Positions 8,663 to 17,614 of a stretch of DNA of 52,576 nt are shown here, piece by piece. The translations under genes were made by a program, and so were the position numbers. Source of the stretch: Shewanella abyssi (GTDB lineage Bacteria > Pseudomonadota > Gammaproteobacteria > Enterobacterales > Shewanellaceae); contig NZ_JAKIKR010000035.1 in the NCBI RefSeq assembly GCF_023284025.1, positions 1 to 52,576 on the forward strand. The letters run 5' to 3'. The notes under the pieces are model-generated. The model had not been told where the DNA came from, made no database searches, and saw only the letters and a list, made by a program, of their open reading frames with translations. Position 1 is the stretch's first letter. Each line of letters starts with the position of its first letter.

Positions 8663-9385
8663 TTACCGTTCCCATTGCTGATAGATGGTTCGAAGTTGCT
8701 TCACTGCTTGCTTATGCAGTTGGCAAATACGCGTTTCTGTCAGCCCTAAGGTAGCGGCAATTTCTTTTAAATTGAGTTCATGTTGATAGTAAAGCGACAG
8801 GATCAGCTGTTCTCTTTTGTTTAATTTTGAAATTGCTTGTAATAAACACTCTTTTGCTGAAAATTGCTCCAAAACATCATTTTTATCGACAAAATGTCCA
8901 CCTGCACTCACTAATTCATCTAGGCTGCGCATAGATTCTGACTGTGAAGCAAATAATCGTTCACGATAGGCAGTTTCACTTAAGCCCATCGCTTCGGCGA
9001 CCTCTTTATCTGTTGGTGGGCGTGCCAATAGTCGAGTGAGCTTTCTGACGGTGTCATTCAGTTCGTGGGCTTGTTGCCTTACTGGACGTGGTCGCCAATC
9101 TTGACGCCGAAGCTCATCTAAAATGGCGCCGCGAATGCGCTGACCCGCAAAAGAGATAAAACCATTGTCGTACTCACCTGGATAGCGTCTAGCCGACTCC
9201 AGCAGCGCCATCATGCCAATCTGTTCCATATCTTCTTTGGCAAGCACGGAGCCGCAATGACTTCTCAATTTCGATACTGAGCGTTTCACCAAAGGGAGAT
9301 ATTGCATCATCACCTGGCTTTCCGATAGCCGATTAACTGCGCTATCGCTACTGGCTTCTTCGTAGGCTGATTGAGCTGTATTCAT
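8663..9385 (-). CDS. lafS: Lateral flagellar sigma-28 factor LafS (FliA type)
   Basis: A 240-residue sigma factor of the FliA group. Region 2 is seen at about residues 28-100 (MQYLPLVKRSVSKLRSH, YDNGFISFAGQRIRGAILDELRRQDW), region 3 around 105-150 (RPPTDKEVAEAMGL) and region 4 at the end (SLYYQHELNLKEIAATLGLTE with RICQLHKQA). It should direct RNA polymerase to late lateral genes such as lafA and be held by FlgM until the hook is complete. It is placed between fliL and lafT, as in Vibrio parahaemolyticus. Confidence 0.93.
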   Translation of the reverse strand: MNTAQSAYEEASSDSAVNRLSESQVMMQYLPLVKRSVSKLRSHCGSVLAKEDMEQIGMMALLESARRYPGEYDNGFISFAGQRIRGAILDELRRQDWRPRPVRQQAHELNDTVRKLTRLLARPPTDKEVAEAMGLSETAYRERLFASQSESMRSLDELVSAGGHFVDKNDVLEQFSAKECLLQAISKLNKREQLILSLYYQHELNLKEIAATLGLTETRICQLHKQAVKQLRTIYQQWER

Positions 9386-9397
9386 AGCATATGGCCT

Positions 9398-9853
9398 TTA
9401 TTGAATAACCATACGAGTAAACAGCACATCGTCTAATTCGATGTCGAAGTTATTTTCAGCGAGCACCAGTGATAGCAGCACATGCGCCTCTTTTTGCAAC
9501 GGCTCAAACTGCTGCGCATTTTTGAGTTCATTGAAGTGTTTCTTTGAAAACATCTTCATTAACGAGTTTCTAATCACAGGATCGGCTGCTTTAATGGTCC
9601 TAGCCACATTACTTGATCGGCTTTTAAACGCCATTTCCAGCAGTAGGTAGTGCGGATATTCTTCACCGGTAATTGAGATGACAAATTTGTCCAATGGGTA
9701 GAATTGTGCCAGTTTAACTTCGGGTTCTTGAGTTAAAAAAGGCCCGCCGATGAGTGTCGGAGATTGCCAGCCAGCCCAAAATATGGCTGCTGTCCAGGCT
9801 GTGATAAAGATTGAAAATTGGATCCGCTTAGCGGATTTTTTAATGAATGACAT
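9398..9853 (-). CDS. fliL: Lateral flagellar basal-body protein FliL
   Basis: A 151-residue FliL-family protein: one membrane segment at about residues 12-30 and a periplasmic domain with the family pattern FYPLDKFVISI, LLLEMAFK, DPVIRNSLMKMFS and a C-terminal FTRMVIQ. FliL proteins surround the stator and support torque and stator retention. Gaps of 12-14 bases to its neighbours place it in the fliD-lafU operon. It is called LafF in Aeromonas. Confidence 0.85.
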   Translation of the reverse strand: MSFIKKSAKRIQFSIFITAWTAAIFWAGWQSPTLIGGPFLTQEPEVKLAQFYPLDKFVISITGEEYPHYLLLEMAFKSRSSNVARTIKAADPVIRNSLMKMFSKKHFNELKNAQQFEPLQKEAHVLLSLVLAENNFDIELDDVLFTRMVIQ

Positions 9854-9867
9854 GGTGCGATCCTTAA

Positions 9868-11007
9868 TTATGCGAGTAGATCAACGTGATCTTGTTGGGA
9901 AGTATCTGCTGTCATTGGCTGAGCACCTTGCAGGTTAGCGGCGGCGATGGTCGATTGGCTCCCCTGCTGTGTTTGTTCTTTTTGTGACTCACCTTGGCTG
10001 ATATCGACGTCAATTTGGCCACCATGATCAGCAGCTAACTCGGCACGTAGTCTGTCGAGACCGGTTAATAGCGCGTCGCGCACCGATGCGTTGGCCGCAT
10101 ACATCTGGATATGTAATTTATCGCCATCTAAGCGCACATTGAGCTCTATTTTGCCAAGCTCCGGTGGGTCGAGTCTTAGTTCTGCTTGCTTGATCTGCTG
10201 GTCAATCTGAAAGCGCAGTTGTTCACGTAGTGGTGATAGCATCTCTTGAGCCTGCTGCAGCATAGGTGCAGCTTGAGAAACCGACACCGGCCCCCATTGT
10301 GCAACGGCGCTTTGAGCTCGAGTATTGGTATTGATGAGCTGATGCGCCGACTCAATGGTATCGATACTGGCGCTATCCACTTGTTTGGCTATCAATGCGG
10401 ACGCTAACTGGCTCGCACTTAAGAATGGATTGATACTGTCAGGCTTAACGGCACTGCCATTGAATGCGGCTCCAGCGTTGGTATTGGCAAAGTTGCTTAC
10501 CAGTGCTGCAGTATGAGTTTTGTCATGCGCGGCGGCTGTCGTTGAGTAGGTTAACGGTTGGCTGCTGGTTGCTGCGGCATGGACTGACGTTGGATTACTT
10601 CGTTGTTGTGTTAGCGGGTTGGCCGCCGAGGAAGTCGCGCTTGCAAAGTGCAAAGGCTTAGCACTATTGTCCAATCCGAGCTGGGTATTTAGGCTTGTAG
10701 ACTCTATTGGGTTTGCGTGACTAAAAAGCTCGCCTGCTATGGGTGTTGCCTGCCTGGAAATAGTGCTGACCATTTGCGCTGAAGTGTCACCGATAACGGC
10801 TGAGTTTTGTGGCAATAGCTGTTGTGGATATACCGGCTGTTGTACCTGTTGCGGCACTATCAATGAGAACGGCAGCGAATCGGTCGTCGACGGTTGCTCT
10901 TGATCATGAGCATAAGCTTGGTCGATAGGCTCTTTAATATGGCTAACTCGTGCTGGATTAGCGGCCGCGGTGGTGGTTAATGCACTTGGTAAAATGGGAC
11001 TAGTCAT
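9868..11007 (-). CDS. fliK: Lateral flagellar hook-length control protein FliK
   Basis: A 379-residue FliK, starting at ATG 11007 (MTSPILPSALTTT), which overlaps the fliT stop by 8 bases; the longer open frame upstream lies within fliT. The N-terminal two thirds are low-complexity and rich in Ala, Gln, Ser and Thr, as usual for the ruler part. The C-terminal substrate-switch domain is clear near residues 265-335: RFQIDQQIKQAELRLDPPEL, GKIELNVRLDGDKLHIQM and LRAELAADHG. It measures the hook and switches export from hook to filament proteins together with FlhB. Confidence 0.88.
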   Translation of the reverse strand: MTSPILPSALTTTAAANPARVSHIKEPIDQAYAHDQEQPSTTDSLPFSLIVPQQVQQPVYPQQLLPQNSAVIGDTSAQMVSTISRQATPIAGELFSHANPIESTSLNTQLGLDNSAKPLHFASATSSAANPLTQQRSNPTSVHAAATSSQPLTYSTTAAAHDKTHTAALVSNFANTNAGAAFNGSAVKPDSINPFLSASQLASALIAKQVDSASIDTIESAHQLINTNTRAQSAVAQWGPVSVSQAAPMLQQAQEMLSPLREQLRFQIDQQIKQAELRLDPPELGKIELNVRLDGDKLHIQMYAANASVRDALLTGLDRLRAELAADHGGQIDVDISQGESQKEQTQQGSQSTIAAANLQGAQPMTADTSQQDHVDLLA

Positions 11008-11326
11008 TGGTGACTCCAGCACTGGCACAGGTAAGTTGATAAGCTGCAAGACCGTCTTGTTGCTGCTCAAATTGAGCCATCTCCTGCTTGATCTTGCTCT
11101 GTGCTTGTTGTAATTGCTGCACAATTTGCTGATGGACTTGCGCCAATGACTGGCGCGCCTGCAGCTGTGCACGAGAGGCTGGCTTGCCCGCTTTTTTAAG
11201 GGCGCTGCACATCTTTTGATTCACCATCAGCAGTTTTTCCCAGTCTTCGGCATCGGCGTGAAACACCAATGCCCTTTCAAACTGCTGCCACTGCTCAATT
11301 GAGATTGGCCCAACCTGTTCTGACAT
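11000..11326 (-). CDS. fliT: FliT-like export chaperone of the lateral system
   Basis: A 108-residue, helix-rich, glutamine-rich protein lying between fliS and fliK, the place of fliT (LafX/LafD) in lateral clusters. Sequence similarity in this group is low and the call leans on position, length and coiled-coil composition (LQQAQSKIKQEMAQFEQQ). FliT chaperones the cap protein FliD. It overlaps fliS by 32 bases at its start and fliK by 8 at its end, so translation is tightly coupled. Confidence 0.65.
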   Translation of the reverse strand: MSEQVGPISIEQWQQFERALVFHADAEDWEKLLMVNQKMCSALKKAGKPASRAQLQARQSLAQVHQQIVQQLQQAQSKIKQEMAQFEQQQDGLAAYQLTCASAGVTND

Positions 11327-11675
11327 CGGTTATCACCTTTGTTATGGGTTCAAGGGCGGTAACGCTATTTTCAACGCTTGCGGTGACCAATTGTCGGCTG
11401 CAGTAGTCGTAAAGGTGGTTGAGTCCAGCGGCAACCTGGCCGCCGTTTTCAATATCTAGCATAGAGTCAAGACCATGGACGATATTGAGGCACTTGTTGA
11501 TACTCTGCCCCTTGTCTTCATAGCTCTTACGCTGCATAAAACCACTTGCACGTTGGATCTCCTCTAAAAGACCGTCGAGCAGCATCCGTACCATTTCATG
11601 TGGATTGGCGGCAGCGGCTCGGGCGTCTAATGAGGTTTGTTTGTAAGCATTAAAGGGATCGTGCTCATTCAACAT
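11295..11675 (-). CDS. fliS: Flagellin chaperone FliS of the lateral system
   Basis: A 126-residue FliS with the family's opening AYKQTSLDARAAAANPHEMVRMLLDGLLEEI, a YEDKGQSINKCLNIVHGLDSML helix pair and a final LYDYCSRQLVTAS segment. It binds newly made flagellin and delivers it to the export gate. It lies 13 bases after fliD. In Aeromonas it is LafC. Confidence 0.9.
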   Translation of the reverse strand: MLNEHDPFNAYKQTSLDARAAAANPHEMVRMLLDGLLEEIQRASGFMQRKSYEDKGQSINKCLNIVHGLDSMLDIENGGQVAAGLNHLYDYCSRQLVTASVENSVTALEPITKVITDVRTGWANLN

Positions 11676-11688
11676 TGGTTAGCATTCC

Positions 11689-13065
11689 TTAATAAAACAG
11701 CATGCTGGCTGAGTTAAGTTGGTTAATGGTGTTTTCCATTGCGGTGAACTGAGACAGGTATATTTGATACCTCTGCTTCATCTGATAGTCATGGCGAGAC
11801 ATGCTATCTTCAACGCTTTCAATTTGTTGATCTAGGTTGCTTTGCTTAAGATCGAGATAACCACTGGACTGAGTGAAAGGCTCGATAATGGTGTCGATTC
11901 TATCGATGAAACTGTTATCGGCGGTGAACATCTCTTTTAAGGCATCAGGATCATCTTTAAGCGCTTGAGTGAGCTTGTCTTCATCGATATCAAGCTCACC
12001 ATTACGGTTCATCTCAATACCAATATCAGACAAACGCATACCGTTTGGAGCCGTTTGGAACACGCTGTTGCGCATGCTGGCTTGCAGCATTCTTAAGGTG
12101 GAGTCACCCTTGAGGGCACCGAGCTGATCTTCTGTGACGGAAGAGGGCTTATCATCTTCGTCATCGTCTTTATCTTTGTCGTCAGTGTCCTTATCGTTTT
12201 CTTTGGCCTCATCGACGACACTGCTACCCATAGAGCGGGTAAGCTGGTTAATTTGGCTCATCAGATCATTGAAAGAATCGACAAAATCCTTAACCGCGTC
12301 TTCACTGCTGCTGGTGTCTGATTCGATTTTTATGGTGCTGCTTTCGCCCGCTGAGTGTGTTTTGTTCAGCTCTATTGATACACCATCAATAACGTTACTT
12401 AAGTAGTTACTGCTACTGGTGATATCGATACCATTGAGCACTATCTCTGCGTCTTGCGCCGCTTTACGTTGACTCATGCCCCAATCAACACCATCCATCT
12501 CAACCTTGAGCGTGCTGTCTTTACCTGATTCTGAGGAGGTCATCATTAACTCGACACTGCCACCCGTTCTTACGAGTGAGGCTTGTACCCCAGGGTTATC
12601 AGGGTGTGAGTTAATGGCATCACGAAGATCATTCACCGTGCGGGTGCCGTCAGCATTTAGCACAGCCATATCGATCTCTATGGTGTCAGCGATATCGGGG
12701 CCGACTTGAATGGTTAATAAGCCAGTTGTCGGTAGTATTTCGGTTTCACTGGCAAAGCTTTTAGTCAGCTGATGGGCTTGAGCGAGTTGCTTGACGGTGA
12801 GATCATAGGTGCCTGTGGGTGCATCGCTATCGACTGTAATCGCGGCGTTATCATCGCTGATCGATGAGGTTTTACTTTCAAAGGCATCACCATTAATCTT
12901 TTCTAGATTACTGGTCATTTTATTGAGGCTACGCTCCAACAACTCATAGGCATCAATTTGGGTTTGATGCTTGGTTAAATTGGTTTTAAATAGCTGATCT
13001 TTACCCATACGCTCAGCTGAGATGAGTTGCTCAGCAAAGGATGCACCGTTCATACCTGAAATCAT
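11689..13065 (-). CDS. fliD: Lateral flagellar filament cap FliD
   Basis: A 458-residue hook-associated protein 2. The N-terminus (FAEQLISAERMGKDQLFKTNL) and C-terminus (LSQFTAMENTINQLNSASMLFY) are the family's coiled regions; the middle contains an INGIDI-type flagellin-hook motif (VLNGIDITSSSNY). An unusual run of Asp and Lys residues (about 284-306) interrupts the exposed part of the protein. FliD caps the growing filament so that flagellin can fold. It is the first gene of the operon running to lafU, 290 bases beyond lafA and its terminator. Confidence 0.92.
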   Translation of the reverse strand: MISGMNGASFAEQLISAERMGKDQLFKTNLTKHQTQIDAYELLERSLNKMTSNLEKINGDAFESKTSSISDDNAAITVDSDAPTGTYDLTVKQLAQAHQLTKSFASETEILPTTGLLTIQVGPDIADTIEIDMAVLNADGTRTVNDLRDAINSHPDNPGVQASLVRTGGSVELMMTSSESGKDSTLKVEMDGVDWGMSQRKAAQDAEIVLNGIDITSSSNYLSNVIDGVSIELNKTHSAGESSTIKIESDTSSSEDAVKDFVDSFNDLMSQINQLTRSMGSSVVDEAKENDKDTDDKDKDDDEDDKPSSVTEDQLGALKGDSTLRMLQASMRNSVFQTAPNGMRLSDIGIEMNRNGELDIDEDKLTQALKDDPDALKEMFTADNSFIDRIDTIIEPFTQSSGYLDLKQSNLDQQIESVEDSMSRHDYQMKQRYQIYLSQFTAMENTINQLNSASMLFY

Positions 13066-13300
13066 TTTACCCTCCTGTCGTGATACTTTTGCAATCTCCG
13101 CGCCAAACGTTAACTGCCTGTATTTATTGGGTTCTATTTCTATGTTTGTCTTTTTATTCGCTAGGGTTTTTCCGTATATGAGACGGGAAAGGAAGTATTG
13201 CTTCCGCTAGCCACTTTGCTCTGATTGGGTTTGTAGCTATATCCCTAATAAGGCGACCTTTTGCAGGCGATGCTGAAGTGGGCTAGTGGATATGTTGAAA

Positions 13301-13326
13301 AAAAAAGAGCCTAAAGGCTCTTTTTT
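13301..13326 (-). terminator. Rho-independent terminator of lafA
   Basis: AAAAAAGAGCC, loop TAAA, then GGCTCTTTTTT: an 11-bp stem flanked by A and T runs, just downstream of the lafA stop. The symmetry means it can work on both strands. It separates the abundant lafA transcript from the fliD operon. Confidence 0.9.
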
Positions 13327-13354
13327 GAAGATTGGCAAGGTAAGCGAGGGAGAA

Positions 13355-14161
13355 TTAACCCAATAGACCCATAACCAAACCTGTATTTTGGTTGGCAGAA
13401 GAGAGGATGTTAGTCCCTGCTTGAACCAATAACTGATTCTTGGTCATGTTGGCTGATTCAACCGCGAAGTCAGCATCCATAATACGGCCAGCGGCAACTT
13501 TAGTGTTTTCAGTGACGTTAGCAAGGTTTGAACTTGTGTGGCCAAGGCGGTTGATGTTAGCACCCAGCGTTGAACGCTCTTTACCCACAGCATCGATGAA
13601 GGCATCAACAGTGGTGATAGCGCCTTTTGCTCCAGCACCGGTTGAAATATCATCCCCTACACCGGCAAGATTAGCTTTATCTACGGTGACTGTGAGTTGC
13701 TCAGTCGCACCAGCACCGATTTGGAACTCTACACCCGCAGTTAATGAGTCGAATAACTTATTACCTGAGTATTCAGTGTTATCAACAATACGATTAACTT
13801 CTTTTGTTAGCTCTGCGAATTCAGCGTTAAGTGCTGTTAAATCTGCAGCCGAGTTGACGCCGTTGGCTGCTTGAGTTGCAAGTTCTTTCTGGCGGTTGGC
13901 AATGGTCGTTAGCTCATCGAGCGCGCCATCAGCAGTTTGTAGCATAGATGTCGCATCGTTTACGTTACGGTTGGCCGTTTCCATGCCCACTACGTTGGCA
14001 TTTAGACGGGTTGCGATCTGTAGACCAGCAGCATCGTCAGAAGCGCTGTTGATACGTAGACCAGTAGAAAGACGCTCCATAGCATTGCTAAGTAGGTCAT
14101 TGTTTTTTGAAACAGAATTTTGGGCAACAAGTGAAGAATAATTAGTATGTACTGAAAGCAT
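13355..14161 (-). CDS. lafA: Lateral flagellin LafA
   Basis: A 268-residue flagellin: the conserved N-terminal D0/D1 helices (NSVSKNNDLLSNAMERLSTG, INSASDDAAGLQIATRL) and C-terminal D1/D0 (SANMTKNQLLVQAGTNILSS, QNTGLVMGLLG) are intact. Only a short variable centre (about residues 145-190) lies between them, as in lateral flagellins. It is the only flagellin gene in the window. An AAAGGA ribosome-binding site precedes the ATG, and a strong terminator follows. A sigma-28 promoter is expected upstream, but I see no textbook TAAA-N15-GCCGATAA box. The divergent neighbour is a flagellin lysine methylase. Confidence 0.95.
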   Translation of the reverse strand: MLSVHTNYSSLVAQNSVSKNNDLLSNAMERLSTGLRINSASDDAAGLQIATRLNANVVGMETANRNVNDATSMLQTADGALDELTTIANRQKELATQAANGVNSAADLTALNAEFAELTKEVNRIVDNTEYSGNKLFDSLTAGVEFQIGAGATEQLTVTVDKANLAGVGDDISTGAGAKGAITTVDAFIDAVGKERSTLGANINRLGHTSSNLANVTENTKVAAGRIMDADFAVESANMTKNQLLVQAGTNILSSANQNTGLVMGLLG

Positions 14162-14406
14162 AGCGTTTTCCTTTAATAAGTCATTTAAGCACAGGGTCTT
14201 ACTAGTGATAAAACGACTGCTAAAATCAAAACTGAAAAGACGCTATCAATTTAATTCCCTTAAATCATCTAAGTCACTGTATCTAGGTGGTTATTAAGTT
14301 GTTATTTATTTTAAATAAACACTGATTTACGCCTCTATTCGCTTTAGTAAACTGCCTTTTTGGTCGCTCTATATAGTCATATTGGGAGTAGAAGAAGATT
14401 ACCAGA

Positions 14407-15582
14407 ATGGAAAAATCGCTAATTAGACCTAGTTTTGTAACGCAATTTAGCTGCATTGGCGGTGAGTGTGAAGATAGCTGTTGCTATGGCTGGAATATCC
14501 ATATTGATAAGCAGAGTTACAAAAAGACTTTAGCCCATGAAGATCTTAAGTCTTTGGCTCAAACAGCGTTGAGGAAAGTTAAAAAGAGTCAGCAACAATG
14601 GGCGCAAGTGGTACTCGACGCAAAAGGTGCCTGTGGATTTTTAGACGCTAACCAGCTTTGCCAAATTCACGCCAAAGCGGGTGAGGCCTTATTGAGTCAC
14701 ACCTGTAAAACCTATCCTAGAGTGTCGCACATGAAAGATGGCGACCGCTATGAAAGTCTATCGTTATCCTGCCCTGAAGCCGCGAGAACTATTCTGCTTA
14801 AGCCGGATGCATTTCAGTTTGAACGCATGAGCGTGAGCCATAATAAGGCATTTAAAGCGACCCCAATATGGGCTAAAAAAGCCCACGATTATACCATTCA
14901 GCTGTTGCTGAAACCTGCTCAGCCAATAGAGCATGGGCTTACGGCGGTCGGTATCTTAATGAAGACCACCGAGCGGGTAGCCAATGGTGAGCTGGAAAGC
15001 AGCGCGATTGATGACATGTTCCAACAGCTGGTTAATTTAAGTGATAATGGTCAACTTAAGCAGCACTTTGAGGGGTTTAATAAAGATACTGAAACTCAAA
15101 AAATGCAAGCTTTTACCTCGATCCAACTTTGGCTCAACACCAATAAGATTGGACGAGGGCGTAGTCGCTTTGAGCAGATCAACCAAGCCATTTGTGCGAT
15201 GGCCGAAGATGATAACAAAATTACTATGGGTCGAATTAATCAGGCTTGGCAAGATGAGGCCTTACCCGCATTAGCTGCACATCAGGCGTTGTTTAGCCGC
15301 TATTTATTTTACTATTGCTACGACATGAACTTTCCACAAGTCGACAAGCTCACACCGTCCCAGGCCTTTCGTGTCATGCTATTGGATTTCTTTATGCTGC
15401 GTTGCTATTTAGCGGTAATGGCGGCACATAAAAAGGGGTTATCCGAGCACGATATTATTCTCTGTTTTCAGGTGTACCACACCAATCGCCAGCATAAAGC
15501 TAATTATAGTAACTATGTTTTGCAGCTTTTAGATAGAGGGCAGTTTGAAGATTTAGCGTCGATTCTCACTCTATTGTCTTAA
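14407..15582 (+). CDS. fliB: Flagellin lysine-N-methylase FliB
   Basis: A 391-residue protein of the FliB family. The N-terminal 125 residues hold the cysteine-rich signature: C16, C21, C25, C26 in SCIGGECEDSCCYGW, C76 in GACGFLD, C85 in LCQIH, C100 in SHTCKTYPR and C122 in LSLSCPEAAR, probably binding a metal cluster. The remainder is helical with aromatic-rich stretches (ALFSRYLFYYCYDMNF). FliB is known in Salmonella to methylate surface lysines of flagellin, affecting surface hydrophobicity and adhesion. Being divergent from lafA, across 245 bases, makes LafA the likely substrate (inference). Confidence 0.88.
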   Translation: MEKSLIRPSFVTQFSCIGGECEDSCCYGWNIHIDKQSYKKTLAHEDLKSLAQTALRKVKKSQQQWAQVVLDAKGACGFLDANQLCQIHAKAGEALLSHTCKTYPRVSHMKDGDRYESLSLSCPEAARTILLKPDAFQFERMSVSHNKAFKATPIWAKKAHDYTIQLLLKPAQPIEHGLTAVGILMKTTERVANGELESSAIDDMFQQLVNLSDNGQLKQHFEGFNKDTETQKMQAFTSIQLWLNTNKIGRGRSRFEQINQAICAMAEDDNKITMGRINQAWQDEALPALAAHQALFSRYLFYYCYDMNFPQVDKLTPSQAFRVMLLDFFMLRCYLAVMAAHKKGLSEHDIILCFQVYHTNRQHKANYSNYVLQLLDRGQFEDLASILTLLS

Positions 15583-15606
15583 GCTCGATACGCCTTGACC
15601 CGTTTA

Positions 15607-15628
15607 ATGGGGCAGATCCTTGCCCCAT
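15607..15628. terminator. Hairpin between convergent fliB and the lafW-like gene
   Basis: A perfect 8-bp stem (ATGGGGCA / TGCCCCAT) with a 6-base loop sits in the 67-base gap between two convergent genes. T-runs are weak on both sides. It probably terminates both transcripts. Confidence 0.55.
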
Positions 15629-15649
15629 ATCTAACGGCCTGTATTAGCG

Positions 15650-16666
15650 TTAAGTGAGCAGTGCCGAGACTTGAGTTCGGCTGAGGTTAGCTTGTGCCAT
15701 AAGTGAGGTCACCTGCAGACTAAAAGGCGAAGGTTGCATCAAGTTCTTGATTCTATTCAAGGTCAAATCGAGCTCCAGTGTGGTATCTTTTTGGCGATTG
15801 ACCTGATGCAATTGCTGTTGAACGTGGCGCTGACTACTATCGAGCTCTAGTAATTGCGTGTCGATTTTTTGGCGTGTTTTAGTAATCTTAGCCACAGTTT
15901 GCTTAAGCTCAGCGGGGTTATTAAAGCACCATTCCCGTGGATCTTGCCAGCTTAACTCTTCGTTAACCTTAATGGTTCGTGCATCACCAGCGGGCAACCG
16001 CTGACCTTGGCCGGTCATCAATAATCCTGCTTGAATTTTTTGCCACTGTGACTTGTTACTTTTGAAGATAACTCGGCCATCTATGGATTTACCCACTTGG
16101 ATATCAACGGGCTTGAGAGCACTACCGAGGCGTTGTAGCAACTCCGCTGGTTGAGCATTTGCCGGTAATAGTAGTCTTACTGTTTCACTGCCTATGTGCA
16201 TATTCACCAGCTCGTCGCGGCTGTTTACCGCCGTTAAATCGACTGATTTTAAACTGAAGCTGTATTTAGCTAAGGGGCGTTGTACTGAAACAAGATTAAG
16301 CTGATGATCGACTAATTGCGTGCCTTGATAGCTAATATCGAAACCTGCCAGCTTTTGTTGAATTTGCTGAGCGAGGATCACGGAGTCGCTATTATTTGCG
16401 CTGATCGCTTGTTGGCTGTGGTTTTGCAATTGCTTTAGTAAGGTCTGCATTTGCTGTAATCCATGTTCAGCAACTTGTTGAGCGCTAATTTTATGCTGGC
16501 CTTGAGTGACTTTAGCCCACTTATTATAGCTTTCAAGTCGATGGCTAGGGATATGAGCAACATTGGCTTTTGTTTGCTTTTTAGCGGCTTGTTGCATACT
16601 CGTCGTTGGCGCAACCGTTTGGCTGCGCTGCTGAACTTGCAGTGAATCTGAAATCCCTTTGAGCAT
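15650..16666 (-). CDS. Putative hook-associated protein (LafW-like) after flgL
   Basis: A 338-residue protein placed 20 bases after flgL as the last gene of the rod-hook operon. The N-terminal 120 residues are Gln/Ala-rich and helical. The centre (about 125-215) has beta-rich segments resembling the flagellin/hook IN-type fold (YSFSLKSVDLTAVNSRDELV, VGKSIDGRVIFKSNKSQW). The C-terminus (about 250-338) is a long coiled region ending SLMAQANLSRTQVSALLT, like the export/assembly helices of axial proteins. The E. coli Flag-2 and Aeromonas lateral loci have lafW, a putative hook-associated gene, after flgL. The identification rests on position and architecture, so it is moderate. Confidence 0.55.
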   Translation of the reverse strand: MLKGISDSLQVQQRSQTVAPTTSMQQAAKKQTKANVAHIPSHRLESYNKWAKVTQGQHKISAQQVAEHGLQQMQTLLKQLQNHSQQAISANNSDSVILAQQIQQKLAGFDISYQGTQLVDHQLNLVSVQRPLAKYSFSLKSVDLTAVNSRDELVNMHIGSETVRLLLPANAQPAELLQRLGSALKPVDIQVGKSIDGRVIFKSNKSQWQKIQAGLLMTGQGQRLPAGDARTIKVNEELSWQDPREWCFNNPAELKQTVAKITKTRQKIDTQLLELDSSQRHVQQQLHQVNRQKDTTLELDLTLNRIKNLMQPSPFSLQVTSLMAQANLSRTQVSALLT

Positions 16667-16686
16667 TGATTTCTCTTAGTTAGCGA

Positions 16687-17604
16687 TTAAATATGATTAA
16701 ACAATGACAGTTGCGATACTTGCACAAAAGTCTGCTGAGTGACCTTTAGAGTGGTGAGCTTCAAATTAAACTCCGCAGTGGCTTGGGCATAGTCCAACCC
16801 TTCAGTTTCACCGATCACCTCTTCGTTAAATAATACCCTTTCTTCATGGGCGGTTTGGATCAAACTCAAGGTATTTTGTTTACCACCAATATCGGTGATG
16901 GCAGAACTAATACTGGTTAGGGTGTCATCGAGGCTAGTGAGCATGTCGGTGGCGGTTTGGCTAAAGAGCGGGTCACCTGGTGCCAAGGTTGGATCTTCTA
17001 GCACGGCAATAAAGTCTTTAGTTTGGTTGAGAATATCTGCGCTACCGTTAGCAAAAATAAACTCAGCCGCGGTGCTGTTGGCTGTCATCCAAGATGATCC
17101 TGAGGTTTGCACTTCACGATGGTTAGTATCACCTTGATAGACGTAGTTACCGCTGGCATCTTTGGCTATGGGTGCAGTATCGGTCAAGTTGCCTGAAAAT
17201 AGATAATTACCACCCTCGTCTTTGGCATTGACCGTATCGGCAAAGGCTTCTAATAATTCACTCATCTCCGCCGCATAAGCGGCTCTGTCTTCTGGTGACA
17301 AGCTGCCATTGTTGGCTGCAACCGATATTTCACGCATGCGGTTTTGCAGTTCGACCATGCTCGACATGTAAGTTTCTGCACGGCCAAAACTGGTTGAGAG
17401 CGATTCCGTGTTGTTGATGTACTGATTCGTGGCAGCCATATCTCGTTGGCTATTAATGACCTTCACTGAGCCGATGGGATCATCAGAGGGGCGCAAAATC
17501 GACTTACCAGAGGCCATCATCTGGTTCAATTTAGAGATATCGACAGTCGATTGCTGCAGGCTTTGTAAATTGTTGCTGTACAGATTAAGCATACTTACGC
17601 GCAT
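16687..17604 (-). CDS. flgL: Lateral hook-filament junction protein FlgL (HAP3)
   Basis: A 305-residue FlgL with the flagellin-like N-terminus (MRVSMLNLYSNNLQSLQQST, SGKSILRPSDDPIGSVKVIN) and C-terminal helix (AQATAEFNLKLTTLKVTQQT). The GGNYLFSG motif near residue 128 is typical of the family. It joins the filament to FlgK at the hook tip. It lies 10 bases after flgK. Confidence 0.93.
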   Translation of the reverse strand: MRVSMLNLYSNNLQSLQQSTVDISKLNQMMASGKSILRPSDDPIGSVKVINSQRDMAATNQYINNTESLSTSFGRAETYMSSMVELQNRMREISVAANNGSLSPEDRAAYAAEMSELLEAFADTVNAKDEGGNYLFSGNLTDTAPIAKDASGNYVYQGDTNHREVQTSGSSWMTANSTAAEFIFANGSADILNQTKDFIAVLEDPTLAPGDPLFSQTATDMLTSLDDTLTSISSAITDIGGKQNTLSLIQTAHEERVLFNEEVIGETEGLDYAQATAEFNLKLTTLKVTQQTFVQVSQLSLFNHI

Positions 17605-17614
17605 ACGAATGTCC

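Noticed and set aside
14243..14271. Possible sigma-28 box (TAGA-N17-ATTGATAG) upstream of lafA
   Set aside because: Only the GATA core fits and the spacing is too long; not strong enough to annotate.
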